A DNA stretch of 64,000 nt from Brevibacterium sanguinis (GCF_003315415.1 NZ_QNSB01000005.1:186001-250000); one strand, 5' to 3'; shown: positions 51,876 to 60,116, counted from the stretch's first letter. Numbers and translations: made by a program. The notes: generated by a model not told the origin, from the letters alone.

Positions 51876-53404
51876 TCACCGTCGTGGACGCCCTGCTTGA
51901 GGGTCTGTCCACGGAAGAATGCCGGGTGCCGGATCGACTGGACGATCATGAGCACGACGCCGAGCAGGAGGACGCCGATGCCGAGGACGAAGACGAGGCC
52001 GATGCCGAACACCGACGATCCCGAGCCGTAGGCCGGGTCCATCGAGTCGATCGCGGTGGTGACGAAGATGACGAGCAGCGTCACTCCCCCGAGCAGCGGG
52101 AACAGGAACCGGAAGAACACGTTCTTCGCGCTGGCGAACAGCGAGGTGCGGAAGTACCAGATGCAGGCCAGACCGGTGATCCCGTAGTAGAAGCAGACCA
52201 TGAGCCCGAGCGCCGTGATCGTGTCCCACAGCGCGTTCTCCGACAGCAGCCGCATGACGACGTAGAAGACGATCGCCGCTCCCGCCGAGGTGACGGTGGC
52301 GACCGACGGCGACTTGTACCGGGGTGAGACGCGCCCGTACTTCTCCGGCAGCGCCCGGTAGTGGCCCATCGCGAGGATCGTGCGCGACGGTGAGACCATC
52401 GTCGACTGCAGGGAGGCGATCGAGCTCGAGAGCACGGCGATCGAGACGAGGATGGCGAACGGTCCCATCACCGGTCCGGCGAGGGCGGCGAAGATCGACT
52501 CCTGGTTGTCGGGGTTGCCGGCGCCCAGTCCCTCGGTGCCGACGCCGGCGAAGGAGATCACGGCCAGCGTGCACGCGATGTAGATGACGACGATCGCGAT
52601 GATCGTCAGCATCGCGGCCCGCCCGGGCGTCTTCTCCGGGTTCTTCGTCTCCTCGTTCATCGTGATCACGGTGTCCCAGCCCCAGAAGAGGAAGATCGAC
52701 AGGGAGACCGCGGCGGCGATCGTCGAGAAGTCGCCCGCCTCGGCGGGGTTGAACCAGCCCAGCTCGACCGGGGTGGCGTCGAAGGCGGTGCCCTGGGACA
52801 GGTGGACGAACGCGGCGACGACGAACCAGACCAGGGCGATGACCTGGAACGCGACGAGCCACACCTGCACCTTCTTCGTGGCTTCCACGCCGCGGTAGGA
52901 CACCCACGCCGCGGCCGCGGTGAGGAGCACCGTGACCGGGATGTTGATCCACAGCACGCGGGTGAGCTCGGCGATCGCCGGGTCGGAGAACACCTGCGAG
53001 AGGAGGAGGAACAGGAAGTCGACCGCGACAGCGGCGAGATTGGACAGCACGAGCACCGTCGCGGCGATGAGTCCCCATCCGCCCATCCACCCGATCCACG
53101 GACCGAACGCGCGGGTCGCCCATGTGAACGTCGTGCCGGAGTCGGGCATCGCGGTGTTGAGTTCGCGATAGCCGAAGACGACGAGGAGCATGGGCACGAA
53201 GCCGATGAGCAGGATGGCGGGAGTGTGCACTCCCGCCTCCGCGATCGTCGGGCCCAGCCCGGAGGTCAGCGTGTAGGCGGGAGCGATGCAGGAGATGCCG
53301 ATGACGGCGCCGCCGATCGCGCCGATCTTGCCGGCGGAGAGTCCTTTGGCACTGAGACCGGAACGGGAGTCGGCGCCCGTCGGGAGGGGGGTTTGCGAGG
53401 TCAT
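51872..53404 (-). CDS. APC-superfamily amino acid/amine permease
   Basis: A 510-residue secondary transporter with about 12-14 helices. The start of the conserved core is GKIGAIGGAVIGISCIAPAY; helix 1 has the APC Gly-rich break. FFYW-type segment SLSIFLFWGWDTVITMNEETKNPEKTPGRA (in part) is typical of the amine/ethanolamine branch. Because the amine oxidase gene ends 12 bases upstream in the same operon, import of a biogenic amine is a reasonable proposal. ATG at 53404. Confidence 0.87.
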   Translation of the reverse strand: MTSQTPLPTGADSRSGLSAKGLSAGKIGAIGGAVIGISCIAPAYTLTSGLGPTIAEAGVHTPAILLIGFVPMLLVVFGYRELNTAMPDSGTTFTWATRAFGPWIGWMGGWGLIAATVLVLSNLAAVAVDFLFLLLSQVFSDPAIAELTRVLWINIPVTVLLTAAAAWVSYRGVEATKKVQVWLVAFQVIALVWFVVAAFVHLSQGTAFDATPVELGWFNPAEAGDFSTIAAAVSLSIFLFWGWDTVITMNEETKNPEKTPGRAAMLTIIAIVVIYIACTLAVISFAGVGTEGLGAGNPDNQESIFAALAGPVMGPFAILVSIAVLSSSIASLQSTMVSPSRTILAMGHYRALPEKYGRVSPRYKSPSVATVTSAGAAIVFYVVMRLLSENALWDTITALGLMVCFYYGITGLACIWYFRTSLFASAKNVFFRFLFPLLGGVTLLVIFVTTAIDSMDPAYGSGSSVFGIGLVFVLGIGVLLLGVVLMIVQSIRHPAFFRGQTLKQGVHDGE

Positions 53405-53416
53405 CGGATCATCATC

Positions 53417-54775
53417 TCAGTCTCGCCCGGATTCGCCGAGGATCTTCTCGGCTGTGTCTCGGCCGATCCTCACCGCGCCGTCGACGTGCTGGTAGCCCAG
53501 GCTCGCGATGTCGGAGCTCGCGAAGTGGATGGGCCCCACCGGGTCGTTCTGGAAGCGGCCCCAGCGGTGGAGTCCGCCGAGGTCGTAGCTCGTCGCGTAG
53601 GCGCCGCGGGTCCACTCCTCGGACCCGAAGTCGGAGAGGTAGAACACGATCGGGTCGAGGGCGCGAGGGCCGTGGAACTCCGCGATCGCCTCGAGGATGG
53701 TCCTCTTGCGCTCCTCCTCGTCGAGGGCCCACATCGCCTCGGCGTTGACGTCGGAGATGAATCCGACCAGGGTGCCCTGCTCCTCCCCGTGGTTGGTGTT
53801 GTCGTAGACCTCCTGCACGAGCCGGCCCGCGCCGAAGCCGGTGCCCGACAGCCCCTCCTCGCGCCAGAACGGCGTGGGGTAGGTCGCGTGGACCTTGATG
53901 ACGAGTCCCATCGACTGGTGCTGGTGGAAGATCTGCTGGGTGCGCGGCAGCGGCGGGTCGTAGGTGATGCGCGAGTAGAGGTTCGGCGGGACGGCGACGA
54001 TGGCGTGCCCGGCCTCGACGGTGGTCCCGTCGGCGGTGACGACGACGCCCTCGTCCGTCCAGCTGATCGACCGGACGGGGCTGTTCAGTTCGATGACGCC
54101 GTCGCCGAGGTCGGCGGCGAGCTGCTCGGACACCGACTGCATGCCGCCGACGACGCGCCGGTCGAGGATGAAATGGTCGTCGACGAGGTGGGAGAACGAT
54201 CCCGCCGAGGCGGCCATGAGGACGGCCTGGAGAGCGGAGAACGCGGTGGCGGGCTTGGTGAGCATCCCCCCGGCGATGAACATGCCGATGTTCGCACACG
54301 CGAGCTCGTCGGAGCTCTGCTGCCGCAGCCAGTGGTGGAACGAGATCGAGTCGAGCTCCGCGGCGTCCTCGGCGTCCCATGGCGCCTCCGCTCCGATCCG
54401 GGCGGCCATCTCGTCGAGCATCCCGATGAGCCGCTCCATCTCGGCCTGGGTGTCCTCGCCGACGGGGAACATCTCGCCGCGGTAGACCGTGCGGGTGCCG
54501 TCGGGGGCGATGTAGACGCTGTCGCCGTCCCGGTATCTGGGGTAGGTCTCCTTGCCCAGCTCCGCGAGCAGGTCGAGCAGCGCGGTCTGGTCGGGAGAGA
54601 CCCACTGACCGCCGATCTCGTACATCTGACCGTCGATGTGTCCGGTCCACGTGCGACCGCCCACCCGGTCCCGGGCCTCGAGGACCCTGACCGACCTCCC
54701 GGCGGCCCGCAGGGTGCGGGCGGCCATGAGCCCGGTCGGTCCGGCTCCGACGATGACGACGTCGCATGATGACAT
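53417..54775 (-). CDS. flavin monoamine oxidase family protein
   Basis: An FAD amine oxidase of 452 residues. The N-terminal nucleotide fold is VVIVGAGPTGLMAARTL, followed by RVGGRTWTG and IGGQWVSPDQTAL; the C-terminal FAD block has WTRGAYATSYDLGGLHRWG (in part) and HFASSDIASLGYQHVDGAV. Closest in feel to putrescine and tyramine oxidases. It would release an aldehyde, ammonia and hydrogen peroxide. ATG 54775 follows AAGGAGAGCACC. First gene of the five-gene operon reaching to the dif site. Confidence 0.88.
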   Translation of the reverse strand: MSSCDVVIVGAGPTGLMAARTLRAAGRSVRVLEARDRVGGRTWTGHIDGQMYEIGGQWVSPDQTALLDLLAELGKETYPRYRDGDSVYIAPDGTRTVYRGEMFPVGEDTQAEMERLIGMLDEMAARIGAEAPWDAEDAAELDSISFHHWLRQQSSDELACANIGMFIAGGMLTKPATAFSALQAVLMAASAGSFSHLVDDHFILDRRVVGGMQSVSEQLAADLGDGVIELNSPVRSISWTDEGVVVTADGTTVEAGHAIVAVPPNLYSRITYDPPLPRTQQIFHQHQSMGLVIKVHATYPTPFWREEGLSGTGFGAGRLVQEVYDNTNHGEEQGTLVGFISDVNAEAMWALDEEERKRTILEAIAEFHGPRALDPIVFYLSDFGSEEWTRGAYATSYDLGGLHRWGRFQNDPVGPIHFASSDIASLGYQHVDGAVRIGRDTAEKILGESGRD

Positions 54776-54811
54776 GGTGCTCTCCTTCGAACTGTCGCGG
54801 ACCGATCCGCC

Positions 54812-54830
54812 GCGCATGCGCTACAGGATA
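54812..54830 (-). promoter_or_regulatory. candidate promoter and palindrome of the amine oxidase operon
   Basis: TATCCT on the minus strand (54825-54830) is a plausible -10 element. The 10-bp palindrome GCGCATGCGC (54812-54821) covers the predicted start of transcription. Confidence 0.35.
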
Positions 54831-54876
54831 GCCAGGGTCGGGTGCCGACACCAAAAGTCGTCGGAGGTCCCGACGG

Positions 54877-55845
54877 TCACCGGAACGCCTCCGGATCGGC
54901 TCTCCCGTGCTTCTCCTTCGCGGCGATGTAGCCCCAGCTGTCCGGTCGTGAGCCGTCGGTGTCGGAGAACCCGTAGTGGCGTGCCAGCGCGAAGGTGCTC
55001 ACCGTCCGGGTGGTGAATCGGCCACGGTCGGGGTCGGCGGCGAGCGCCGTGACGGCGCGGCCGAGCAGGTGGGGGCTCTCGGAGATCGCGAAGTCCGCGG
55101 GAGGCAGGTCGCGGTCGGCGTCGAGGGAGTCGGCCCACCAGGTCTCCTCGGTGGTGGAGAAGGCCTCGAGCATGAGCTCCGACCGCAGCCAGCCGGGCGT
55201 GATCGCGACGGCGGTGGCCCCGGCCGCGCGCAGCTCGTGCCCGAGTCCGAATGCGAAGCGGCTCACCGCCGTCTTCGTCAGGTCGAGCCATACGCTGTCG
55301 CGGAAGTGGGTGCCGTTGTACTCCTCGGTCCCGTCGGTGATGTCGACGACGAGACCGCCCGGCCTGCGGGTGAGCAGCGGCAGCGCGGCGTGCGCGGTGA
55401 TGACGTGGGTGATGAGGCCGGTGCGAAGCTGACGCATCCCGGCCTCGAGGTCGCGCTGCCAGAACGACTCGCCCCGGCTCATGTAGGCCTCTCCCCCGAT
55501 GTCGTCGACGAGGATGTCGAGGCGGCCGTGGACGGCGTCGATCCGCTCGACGAGGGCGCGCACCTGGTCGGGGTCGAGATGATCGCAGACGTGCGCCTCG
55601 GCCCGCCCGCCGTGCTCGGCGATGAGGGCGAGGGTGCCGTCGAGGGTCTCGGGCCGCCCGTAGTCCGAGGGCCGCCCGGCGGTCGACCGTCCCGTGCACC
55701 AGACGTGGGCCCCGGCCCTCGCCAGCGACACGGCGATGGCTCGACCCGCTCCGCGAGTGGCGCCGGCGACGAGGGCGACCCGTCCGGCCAGGGCCCTCTG
55801 CTCGAAGGGAGGGAATGGATGCTCACTGATCGTGTTCGTCGTCAT
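54877..55845 (-). CDS. SDR-family protein, catalytic tyrosine missing
   Basis: A short-chain dehydrogenase-like protein of 322 residues. The NADP-binding GATRGAGRAIAVSLA (about residue 29) and CTGRST are intact. At the YxxxK position the sequence is WLDLTK, so the lysine is kept but Leu replaces Tyr (Trp is one position earlier). C-terminal AITPGWLRSELMLEAF fits a DHRS1-like bacterial group. Catalysis is therefore uncertain. ATG at 55845 has CAGACT six bases upstream. Divergent from the WYL regulator, which probably controls it. Confidence 0.83.
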   Translation of the reverse strand: MTTNTISEHPFPPFEQRALAGRVALVAGATRGAGRAIAVSLARAGAHVWCTGRSTAGRPSDYGRPETLDGTLALIAEHGGRAEAHVCDHLDPDQVRALVERIDAVHGRLDILVDDIGGEAYMSRGESFWQRDLEAGMRQLRTGLITHVITAHAALPLLTRRPGGLVVDITDGTEEYNGTHFRDSVWLDLTKTAVSRFAFGLGHELRAAGATAVAITPGWLRSELMLEAFSTTEETWWADSLDADRDLPPADFAISESPHLLGRAVTALAADPDRGRFTTRTVSTFALARHYGFSDTDGSRPDSWGYIAAKEKHGRADPEAFR

Positions 55846-55868
55846 GGGGCCAGTCTGCGCGCCCATGA

Positions 55869-55885
55869 CTGACAGCCTGTGTCAG
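55869..55885. promoter_or_regulatory. operator-like inverted repeat between SDR and WYL genes
   Basis: CTGACA-GCCTG-TGTCAG lies between the divergent starts, 24 bases from each. It is a likely binding site for the WYL regulator. Confidence 0.5.
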
Positions 55886-55895
55886 CGGTGGTGGA

Positions 55896-55901
55896 TATTC
55901 T
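55896..55901 (+). promoter_or_regulatory. -10 element of a probable leaderless promoter (WYL regulator)
   Basis: TATTCT ends seven bases before ATG 55909. Confidence 0.5.
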
Positions 55902-55908
55902 CGGGAGG

Positions 55909-56898
55909 ATGAAGGCAGCGCGGTTGGTGTCCGAGATCGTCATCCTCTCCGCCCGCTCGGCCCCGATCACCGCGGCGCAGCTGGCGCAGCGGCTCGAGGT
56001 CGACCGGCGCACGATCTACCGGGATCTCGTCGACCTCTCTCGCATGGGCGTCCCGATCATCGCCGAGTCGGGGCCCGGCGGCGGGATCTCGCTGCTCGGC
56101 ACCTGGACCTCTCCCCTGTCCGGACTCACGAGGGACGAACTCGACTCGGTGCTCATCGGCTCCCTCGCGGCGACGGAGCTCGGGCTCTCCCGGGAGCTCG
56201 CGACGGCACGGTCGAAGATCCTCGCCGAGGCGGATGCCCGGCTCGCCGGACGCATCCTCGTCGACGGGCCGGATTGGTTCATGACGAGCGAGCGTCCGCG
56301 CGCGCTGTCGACGATCGTCACCGCGCTGCGCAGCGGTCGGGGGCTGCGCCTGCGCTACCACGGTTCACGCGGCCCGCGGGAGCGCTCGCTCATCCCCCTG
56401 GGGCTGGTCGTCAAGGCGGGGCGCTGGTATCTCGTCGGCCAGCCGCCGGGAGGGCGCCCGCGCACCTACCGGGTCTCGCGCATCGAGTCGGTGGTCGAAC
56501 GGTTCGTCTCGGTGAGTCCGCCGCCGGGGCTGAGCCTCGACGAGGTGTGGCGGCGATCGCAGGTCGACTTCGAGCGCGCGATCCGCACTCGCACGGCACT
56601 CCTGCGGCTGCCGGTCACGAGCCTCGAGGACCTGCGCCGCGCGTTTCCCGGGCGGGTCACCGAGGAGGCGCTCGACGCGGCGAGGACGGGCCGGCAGACG
56701 GTCGACGTCGAGCTGCCGGTCGAGGCCGACGAGATCGCCGTCGCCGGCCTGCTCACGGTCGATGGGGTCGAAGTGCTCGCACCTCGCAGCCTCCGCGCGC
56801 TCCTGGCGCGCCGGGCCGGAGAGCTGGCGCGGCGCAATGCTCAGGTGCCGGCCGGGGAGCAGCAGGAACGGCTCAGAGGATCGTGTAGCTGCCGGTGA
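55909..56898 (+). CDS. WYL-domain transcriptional regulator
   Basis: A 329-residue regulator. An N-terminal HTH_11-type winged helix (ITAAQLAQRLEVDRRTIYRDL, residues 20-40, given in part by ITAAQLAQRLEV) is followed by the wing GPGGGISLL. The WYL domain is at about 140-210: LRLRYHG, IPLGLVVKAGRWYLVGQ and YRVSRI. A C-terminal extension is standard. WYL regulators sense nucleic acids or small ligands. It overlaps the RlpA-like gene end by 26 bases on the opposite strand. The ATG is leaderless by position. Confidence 0.9.
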   Translation: MKAARLVSEIVILSARSAPITAAQLAQRLEVDRRTIYRDLVDLSRMGVPIIAESGPGGGISLLGTWTSPLSGLTRDELDSVLIGSLAATELGLSRELATARSKILAEADARLAGRILVDGPDWFMTSERPRALSTIVTALRSGRGLRLRYHGSRGPRERSLIPLGLVVKAGRWYLVGQPPGGRPRTYRVSRIESVVERFVSVSPPPGLSLDEVWRRSQVDFERAIRTRTALLRLPVTSLEDLRRAFPGRVTEEALDAARTGRQTVDVELPVEADEIAVAGLLTVDGVEVLAPRSLRALLARRAGELARRNAQVPAGEQQERLRGSCSCR

Positions 56899-57613
56899 TC
56901 TGTCCGGCGCCGACTCCGCCGACGGCCTCCATCGCGGCCTTCGAGAGATCGAAGCAGCGGTCCCCGTGGTAGGGGCCGCGGTCGTTGATGCGCACGGTGA
57001 CGGACTTCCCATTGGCCTGGTTGGTGATCTTCACCTTCGTGCCGAAGGGCAGGGTCTTGTGGGCGGCCGTGAGCTTGTTCGTGTCGAACGTCTCGCCGTT
57101 CGCGGTCTTCCGACCGTCGAAGCCGTCTCCCCCGCCGTAGTAGGACATCGGGCACGAGCCGTCCTGCCCGGCCGCCTTGCCGGAACCGCCGGACCCGCCG
57201 GACTTCGCGTCGCCGCTCGCCTTGGCCGTCGAGGTGGTCCGCGGCTTCGGAGCCTCCGTCCGGACCTCGATCGACACCTCGGCGGGCTTCGCCTTCGCCT
57301 GCTCCTTCGCCTTCTCGAGCGTCTCGTCCGTGACCTCAGCGGCCTCGTTCTCGACGACGACGGGCGCCGCGGTCACCACCTGGGCTCCCCGGTCCGTCTG
57401 CTCGGGCATGATCGCGAGGCTCGAGGCGACCACGGCGGCGGTGGCGGCCGTCGGCACCACGAACGCGGAGAGGACGGGACGCGATCGGACGGAGGCGAGG
57501 ACGCCGCTCGCGGAGCGCTGGTCGGCCGAATGGCGGCCGGACCTCGCCCGCGGTCGCAGTGCGGCGACCAGGGAGCGCAGCGTGTTCGGCGAGGATGCAG
57601 AGTGTTTGCCCAC
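56873..57613 (-). CDS. secreted RlpA-like double-psi beta-barrel protein
   Basis: A 246-residue exported protein. A basic N-terminal stretch leads into one hydrophobic segment at about 47-70 (FVVPTAATAAVVASSLAI), then an Ala/Lys/Glu-rich coiled section and a Gly/Ser linker. The C-terminal 95 residues form the RlpA/DPBB domain: SYYGGGDGFDGRKTANGETFD, LPFGTKVKITN and RINDRGPYHGDRCFDLS with the catalytic-type Asp. It probably acts on peptidoglycan. GTG 57613 has GGAG eight bases upstream. Repeated GTAAC words upstream suggest MtrA control. Confidence 0.87.
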   Translation of the reverse strand: MGKHSASSPNTLRSLVAALRPRARSGRHSADQRSASGVLASVRSRPVLSAFVVPTAATAAVVASSLAIMPEQTDRGAQVVTAAPVVVENEAAEVTDETLEKAKEQAKAKPAEVSIEVRTEAPKPRTTSTAKASGDAKSGGSGGSGKAAGQDGSCPMSYYGGGDGFDGRKTANGETFDTNKLTAAHKTLPFGTKVKITNQANGKSVTVRINDRGPYHGDRCFDLSKAAMEAVGGVGAGQITGSYTIL

Positions 57614-57674
57614 AGTCGAGACTCCAAGTTATCGGATCGTTACCTGGAGTCAGTGTAGTTAAGAAACTGTTACA
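57614..57674 (-). promoter_or_regulatory. GTAAC-type repeats upstream of the RlpA-like gene
   Basis: On the minus strand GTAACA, GTAACG and GATAAC occur in order; the last two have their TAAC cores 11 bases apart (57629-57645 region). This resembles the direct-repeat sites of the MtrA response regulator. Confidence 0.4.
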
Positions 57675-57683
57675 TTCACAACT

Positions 57684-57711
57684 CGACCCGCACCCTCGTG
57701 GGTGCGGGTCG
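57684..57711 (-). terminator. terminator of the 57727 gene
   Basis: CGACCCGCACCC pairs perfectly with GGGTGCGGGTCG across TCGT, 16 bases past the stop. Confidence 0.8.
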
Positions 57712-57726
57712 GCGGGGTCCTCGGCC

Positions 57727-58044
57727 TCAGCGGCGCCGGAACAGCTTCCGGGCGCCCTGTGCGCCCGAGCTCACCGTGTGCTGCGCCTTCGCGAACACCC
57801 GGTCGACCTTGCCGGTGCGCACGGCGTCGTCGATCGCATGGGAGGCTCGCCCGAGCAGTTCGTTGACCTTCGTCTCGGTCGACTCGATGAGCCGCGAGCC
57901 GGAGGCGGCCCGGCGCACGCTCTGGGCGCTCGTGCTCGCCGCCGAGTAGGCGCGGTTCGCCGCGGAGCGGACTCGATCCTGCGGGGTGCGGGCGGTGGAA
58001 TCGATGACGTAATCGGGCTCGATCGGCTCTTGTCGTGGGCTCAT
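57727..58044 (-). CDS. small soluble protein of unknown function
   Basis: A 105-residue helical protein rich in Ala, Ser and Arg (DRVRSAANRAYSAASTSAQS, ESTETKVNELLGRASHAID), ending in a basic RKLFRRR tail. It has no membrane segment. I do not recognise it. The ATG at 58044 is preceded by AGAGGA without spacing, and GACGAT ends six bases upstream, so translation may be leaderless. It is divergent from the GDPD gene with 55 bases between starts and has its own terminator, which supports it being real. Confidence 0.72.
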   Translation of the reverse strand: MSPRQEPIEPDYVIDSTARTPQDRVRSAANRAYSAASTSAQSVRRAASGSRLIESTETKVNELLGRASHAIDDAVRTGKVDRVFAKAQHTVSSGAQGARKLFRRR

Positions 58045-58087
58045 TCCTCTATCGTCATCGACCTCGCCGGGCTGGTCAACAGCATCC

Positions 58088-58093
58088 TAGGAT
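58088..58093 (+). promoter_or_regulatory. -10 element of a probable leaderless promoter (GDPD gene)
   Basis: TAGGAT ends six bases before ATG 58100. Confidence 0.5.
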
Positions 58094-58099
58094 TGGACC

Positions 58100-58834
58100 A
58101 TGAATTCCCAGGCAGAGGTCATCGCCCACCGGGGCGGCCGGTGGCCGGGGATGAGCGAGAACACCGCCGAGGCGTTCGCCGCCGCGGCGTCCGCGGGCGT
58201 CGAGTGGATGGAGACCGACGTCCACGCCTCCGCCGACGGGGTGCTCTTCGCCGCCCACGACGAGGACCTCGCGCGGATCGCCGGACGACCGCAGCGCATC
58301 GGCGAACTCACCGCCGACGAGCTCGACACCATCGACCTCGTCGGCGGCGGACGCCTGCCGCGCATGGCCGAGCTCTTCTCCGCGCTGCCTGACGCGCGGT
58401 GGAACATCGACGTCAAGTCCGCCCGCAGCATCCCGGCGACCGTCCGCACGATCCGGAGAGCGGGCGCCGAGGAGCGGGTGCGCCTGGCCTCCTTCCACTC
58501 CTCGACGCTGCGCCGGCTGCGGGAGGCGCTGCCGGGCACCGCCACCTCGGCGGGGACCGGCGAGGCCGTGGCCTGCGTCGCGGCGCTCCTCTCCGGCCTC
58601 CCGGCGCACCCGCCCGCGGACCTCGACGCCCTCCAGCTGCCGCTGCGGGTGCGCGGAGTCCGGGTCATCACCCCCCGCCTCGTCGCCCGAGCCCACGCCC
58701 GAGGTCTGCTCGTCCACGTCTGGACGGTCAACGACCCCGCGGACATGCGCCGCCTCCTCGCCGTCGGGGTCGACGGGATCGTCACCGACGAGGTCGCGCT
58801 GGCGCTGTCGGTCCTGCGCGCGTCGGGGGAATAA
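58100..58834 (+). CDS. glycerophosphodiester phosphodiesterase
   Basis: A cytoplasmic GDPD of 244 residues, with no signal peptide. Catalytic residues are in AHRGGRWPGMSENT (about residue 9, His and Arg), ETDVHASADGVLFAAHD (Glu/Asp/His, about 38-54) and NIDVKS (about 102); HVWTVND near the end is the usual closing motif. It would release glycerol-3-phosphate from deacylated phospholipids. The rbpA promoter lies directly downstream. Confidence 0.92.
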   Translation: MNSQAEVIAHRGGRWPGMSENTAEAFAAAASAGVEWMETDVHASADGVLFAAHDEDLARIAGRPQRIGELTADELDTIDLVGGGRLPRMAELFSALPDARWNIDVKSARSIPATVRTIRRAGAEERVRLASFHSSTLRRLREALPGTATSAGTGEAVACVAALLSGLPAHPPADLDALQLPLRVRGVRVITPRLVARAHARGLLVHVWTVNDPADMRRLLAVGVDGIVTDEVALALSVLRASGE

Positions 58835-58844
58835 GGGGAGGCGA

Positions 58845-58850
58845 TAGACT
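58845..58850 (+). promoter_or_regulatory. candidate -10 element of rbpA
   Basis: TAGACT, which would give an mRNA leader of about 43 bases containing GAAGAAG before the ATG. Confidence 0.35.
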
Positions 58851-58900
58851 GTTCCCTCGAAGCAGAGGTCGGCAGTCCAATCGGAAGGTGACGAAGAAGT

Positions 58901-59242
58901 ATGAGTGAACGCAGTCTCCGCGGCACACAGTTGGGCTCACGCAGCCTCGAGTCGGAAGAGGGTGTCGAGCCCGCACCGCGGCAGATGGTCGAGTTCGAAT
59001 GCGAGGACGGCACCCGATTCAAGGTTCCGTTCTCCATCGAGGCCGAGGTTCCCTCGACCTGGGATTCGGGCAAGCACGGCATCGGTGTCCGCGTCGGCGT
59101 CAACGAACCCGACGGCGAACCCGAGAAGCATGTGCGCTCGCACTGGGACATGCTGCTCGAACGTCGCTCCTTCGAGGAGCTCCAGGTCCTCCTCGACGAA
59201 CGGCTGGCCATCCGCCGGGGAGAGGCGCCGGCGCAGAGCTGA
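58901..59242 (+). CDS. rbpA: RNA polymerase-binding protein RbpA
   Basis: Actinobacterial general transcription factor that binds the sigma subunit and stabilises open complexes; 113 residues. The N-terminal tail is SLRGTQLGSRSLESEEG, the core barrel starts APRQMVEFECEDG, and the sigma-interacting helix is the diagnostic HWDMLLERRSFEELQVLL (about 80-97). Only one Cys is present, so zinc binding as in some relatives is unlikely. rbpA and ppm1 are neighbours in mycobacteria too. Confidence 0.94.
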   Translation: MSERSLRGTQLGSRSLESEEGVEPAPRQMVEFECEDGTRFKVPFSIEAEVPSTWDSGKHGIGVRVGVNEPDGEPEKHVRSHWDMLLERRSFEELQVLLDERLAIRRGEAPAQS

Positions 59243-59264
59243 GACCGCCTCCCACCGGGGAGTC

Positions 59265-59301
59265 AGGGCGGGCGGGGTGCGCAGCGCACCCCGCCCGCCC
59301 T
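59265..59301. terminator. bidirectional terminator between rbpA and ppm1
   Basis: A perfect 17-bp stem (59265-59281 with 59285-59301, loop CAG). Confidence 0.85.
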
Positions 59302-59302
59302 C

Positions 59303-60103
59303 TCATTTCGCCTCGGCGCCGTGCTCCCGGGTCGTCTGGTGACCCGACCGGCGCGCGGCGACGACGCTCAGCGCCCTGCGCACCTGGCGACCGCGGCGGG
59401 ACAGTCCCCACGCGGCGACCCTCGTGAAGGCCTCGGAGATGATCGAGGAGCTCATCTTCGACTCCCCGAGTTCCCGTTCGACGAAGACGATGGGCACCTC
59501 GGCGACCCGGAAGCCGGCCTCGACCGTGCGATACGTCATGTCGATCTGGAAGCAGTAGCCCTGGGACTCGACGCCGGAGAGGTCGAGGGATTCGAGGACC
59601 TCGCGGCGGTAGGCGCGGAAGCCGGCGGTCGCGTCCCTGACCCCCAGCCCCATGACGGTGTCGACGTAGATGTTGGCGCCGCGGGAGAGGAGGAAGCGGG
59701 AGCGCGGCCAGTTGACGATCGCGCCGCCGCGCGTCCAGCGCGAGCCGATGACGAGATCGGCGTCGTCGCCGCGGGCGACCTCGAGGAGCCGGCCGAGGTC
59801 GACGGGCCGGTGGGAGCCGTCGGCGTCGAACTCGCAGATGATGTCGTAGTCGCGCTCGAGCGCCCAGGCGAACCCGGCGATGTAGGCCATGCCCAGTCCG
59901 GCCTTCTCGCTGCGATGGAGGACGTGGATCCGGGGGTCGCGGGCCGCCTGCTCGTCGACCCAGTCCCCCGTGCCGTCCGGCGAGCCGTCGTCGACGACGA
60001 GGACCTCGACCTCGGGGCGATGCTCGAACAGCGCGGACAGGGTGACGGGAAGGGCGAGACGTTCGTTGTACGTCGGGATGACCACCAGAATCTTCGGAAC
60101 CAC
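59303..60103 (-). CDS. ppm1: polyprenol monophosphomannose synthase
   Basis: A GT2-family glycosyltransferase that charges polyprenyl phosphate with mannose from GDP-mannose, supplying later mannosyltransferases. 266 residues, corresponding to the catalytic domain only: VVIPTYNERLALP (residues 6-18), VDDGSPDGTGDWVD, EFDADGSHRP (DxD, about 93), RDATAGFRAYRRE and FVERELGESKMS. The acyltransferase/membrane domain fused in mycobacteria is absent. GTG 60103 with TAGGGT seven bases upstream; longer frames extend into non-coding sequence. Confidence 0.9.
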   Translation of the reverse strand: MVPKILVVIPTYNERLALPVTLSALFEHRPEVEVLVVDDGSPDGTGDWVDEQAARDPRIHVLHRSEKAGLGMAYIAGFAWALERDYDIICEFDADGSHRPVDLGRLLEVARGDDADLVIGSRWTRGGAIVNWPRSRFLLSRGANIYVDTVMGLGVRDATAGFRAYRREVLESLDLSGVESQGYCFQIDMTYRTVEAGFRVAEVPIVFVERELGESKMSSSIISEAFTRVAAWGLSRRGRQVRRALSVVAARRSGHQTTREHGAEAK

Positions 60104-60110
60104 GGCCCCC

Positions 60111-60116
60111 ACCCTA
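60111..60116 (-). promoter_or_regulatory. -10 element of a probable leaderless promoter (ppm1)
   Basis: TAGGGT on the minus strand ends seven bases before GTG 60103. Confidence 0.5.
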
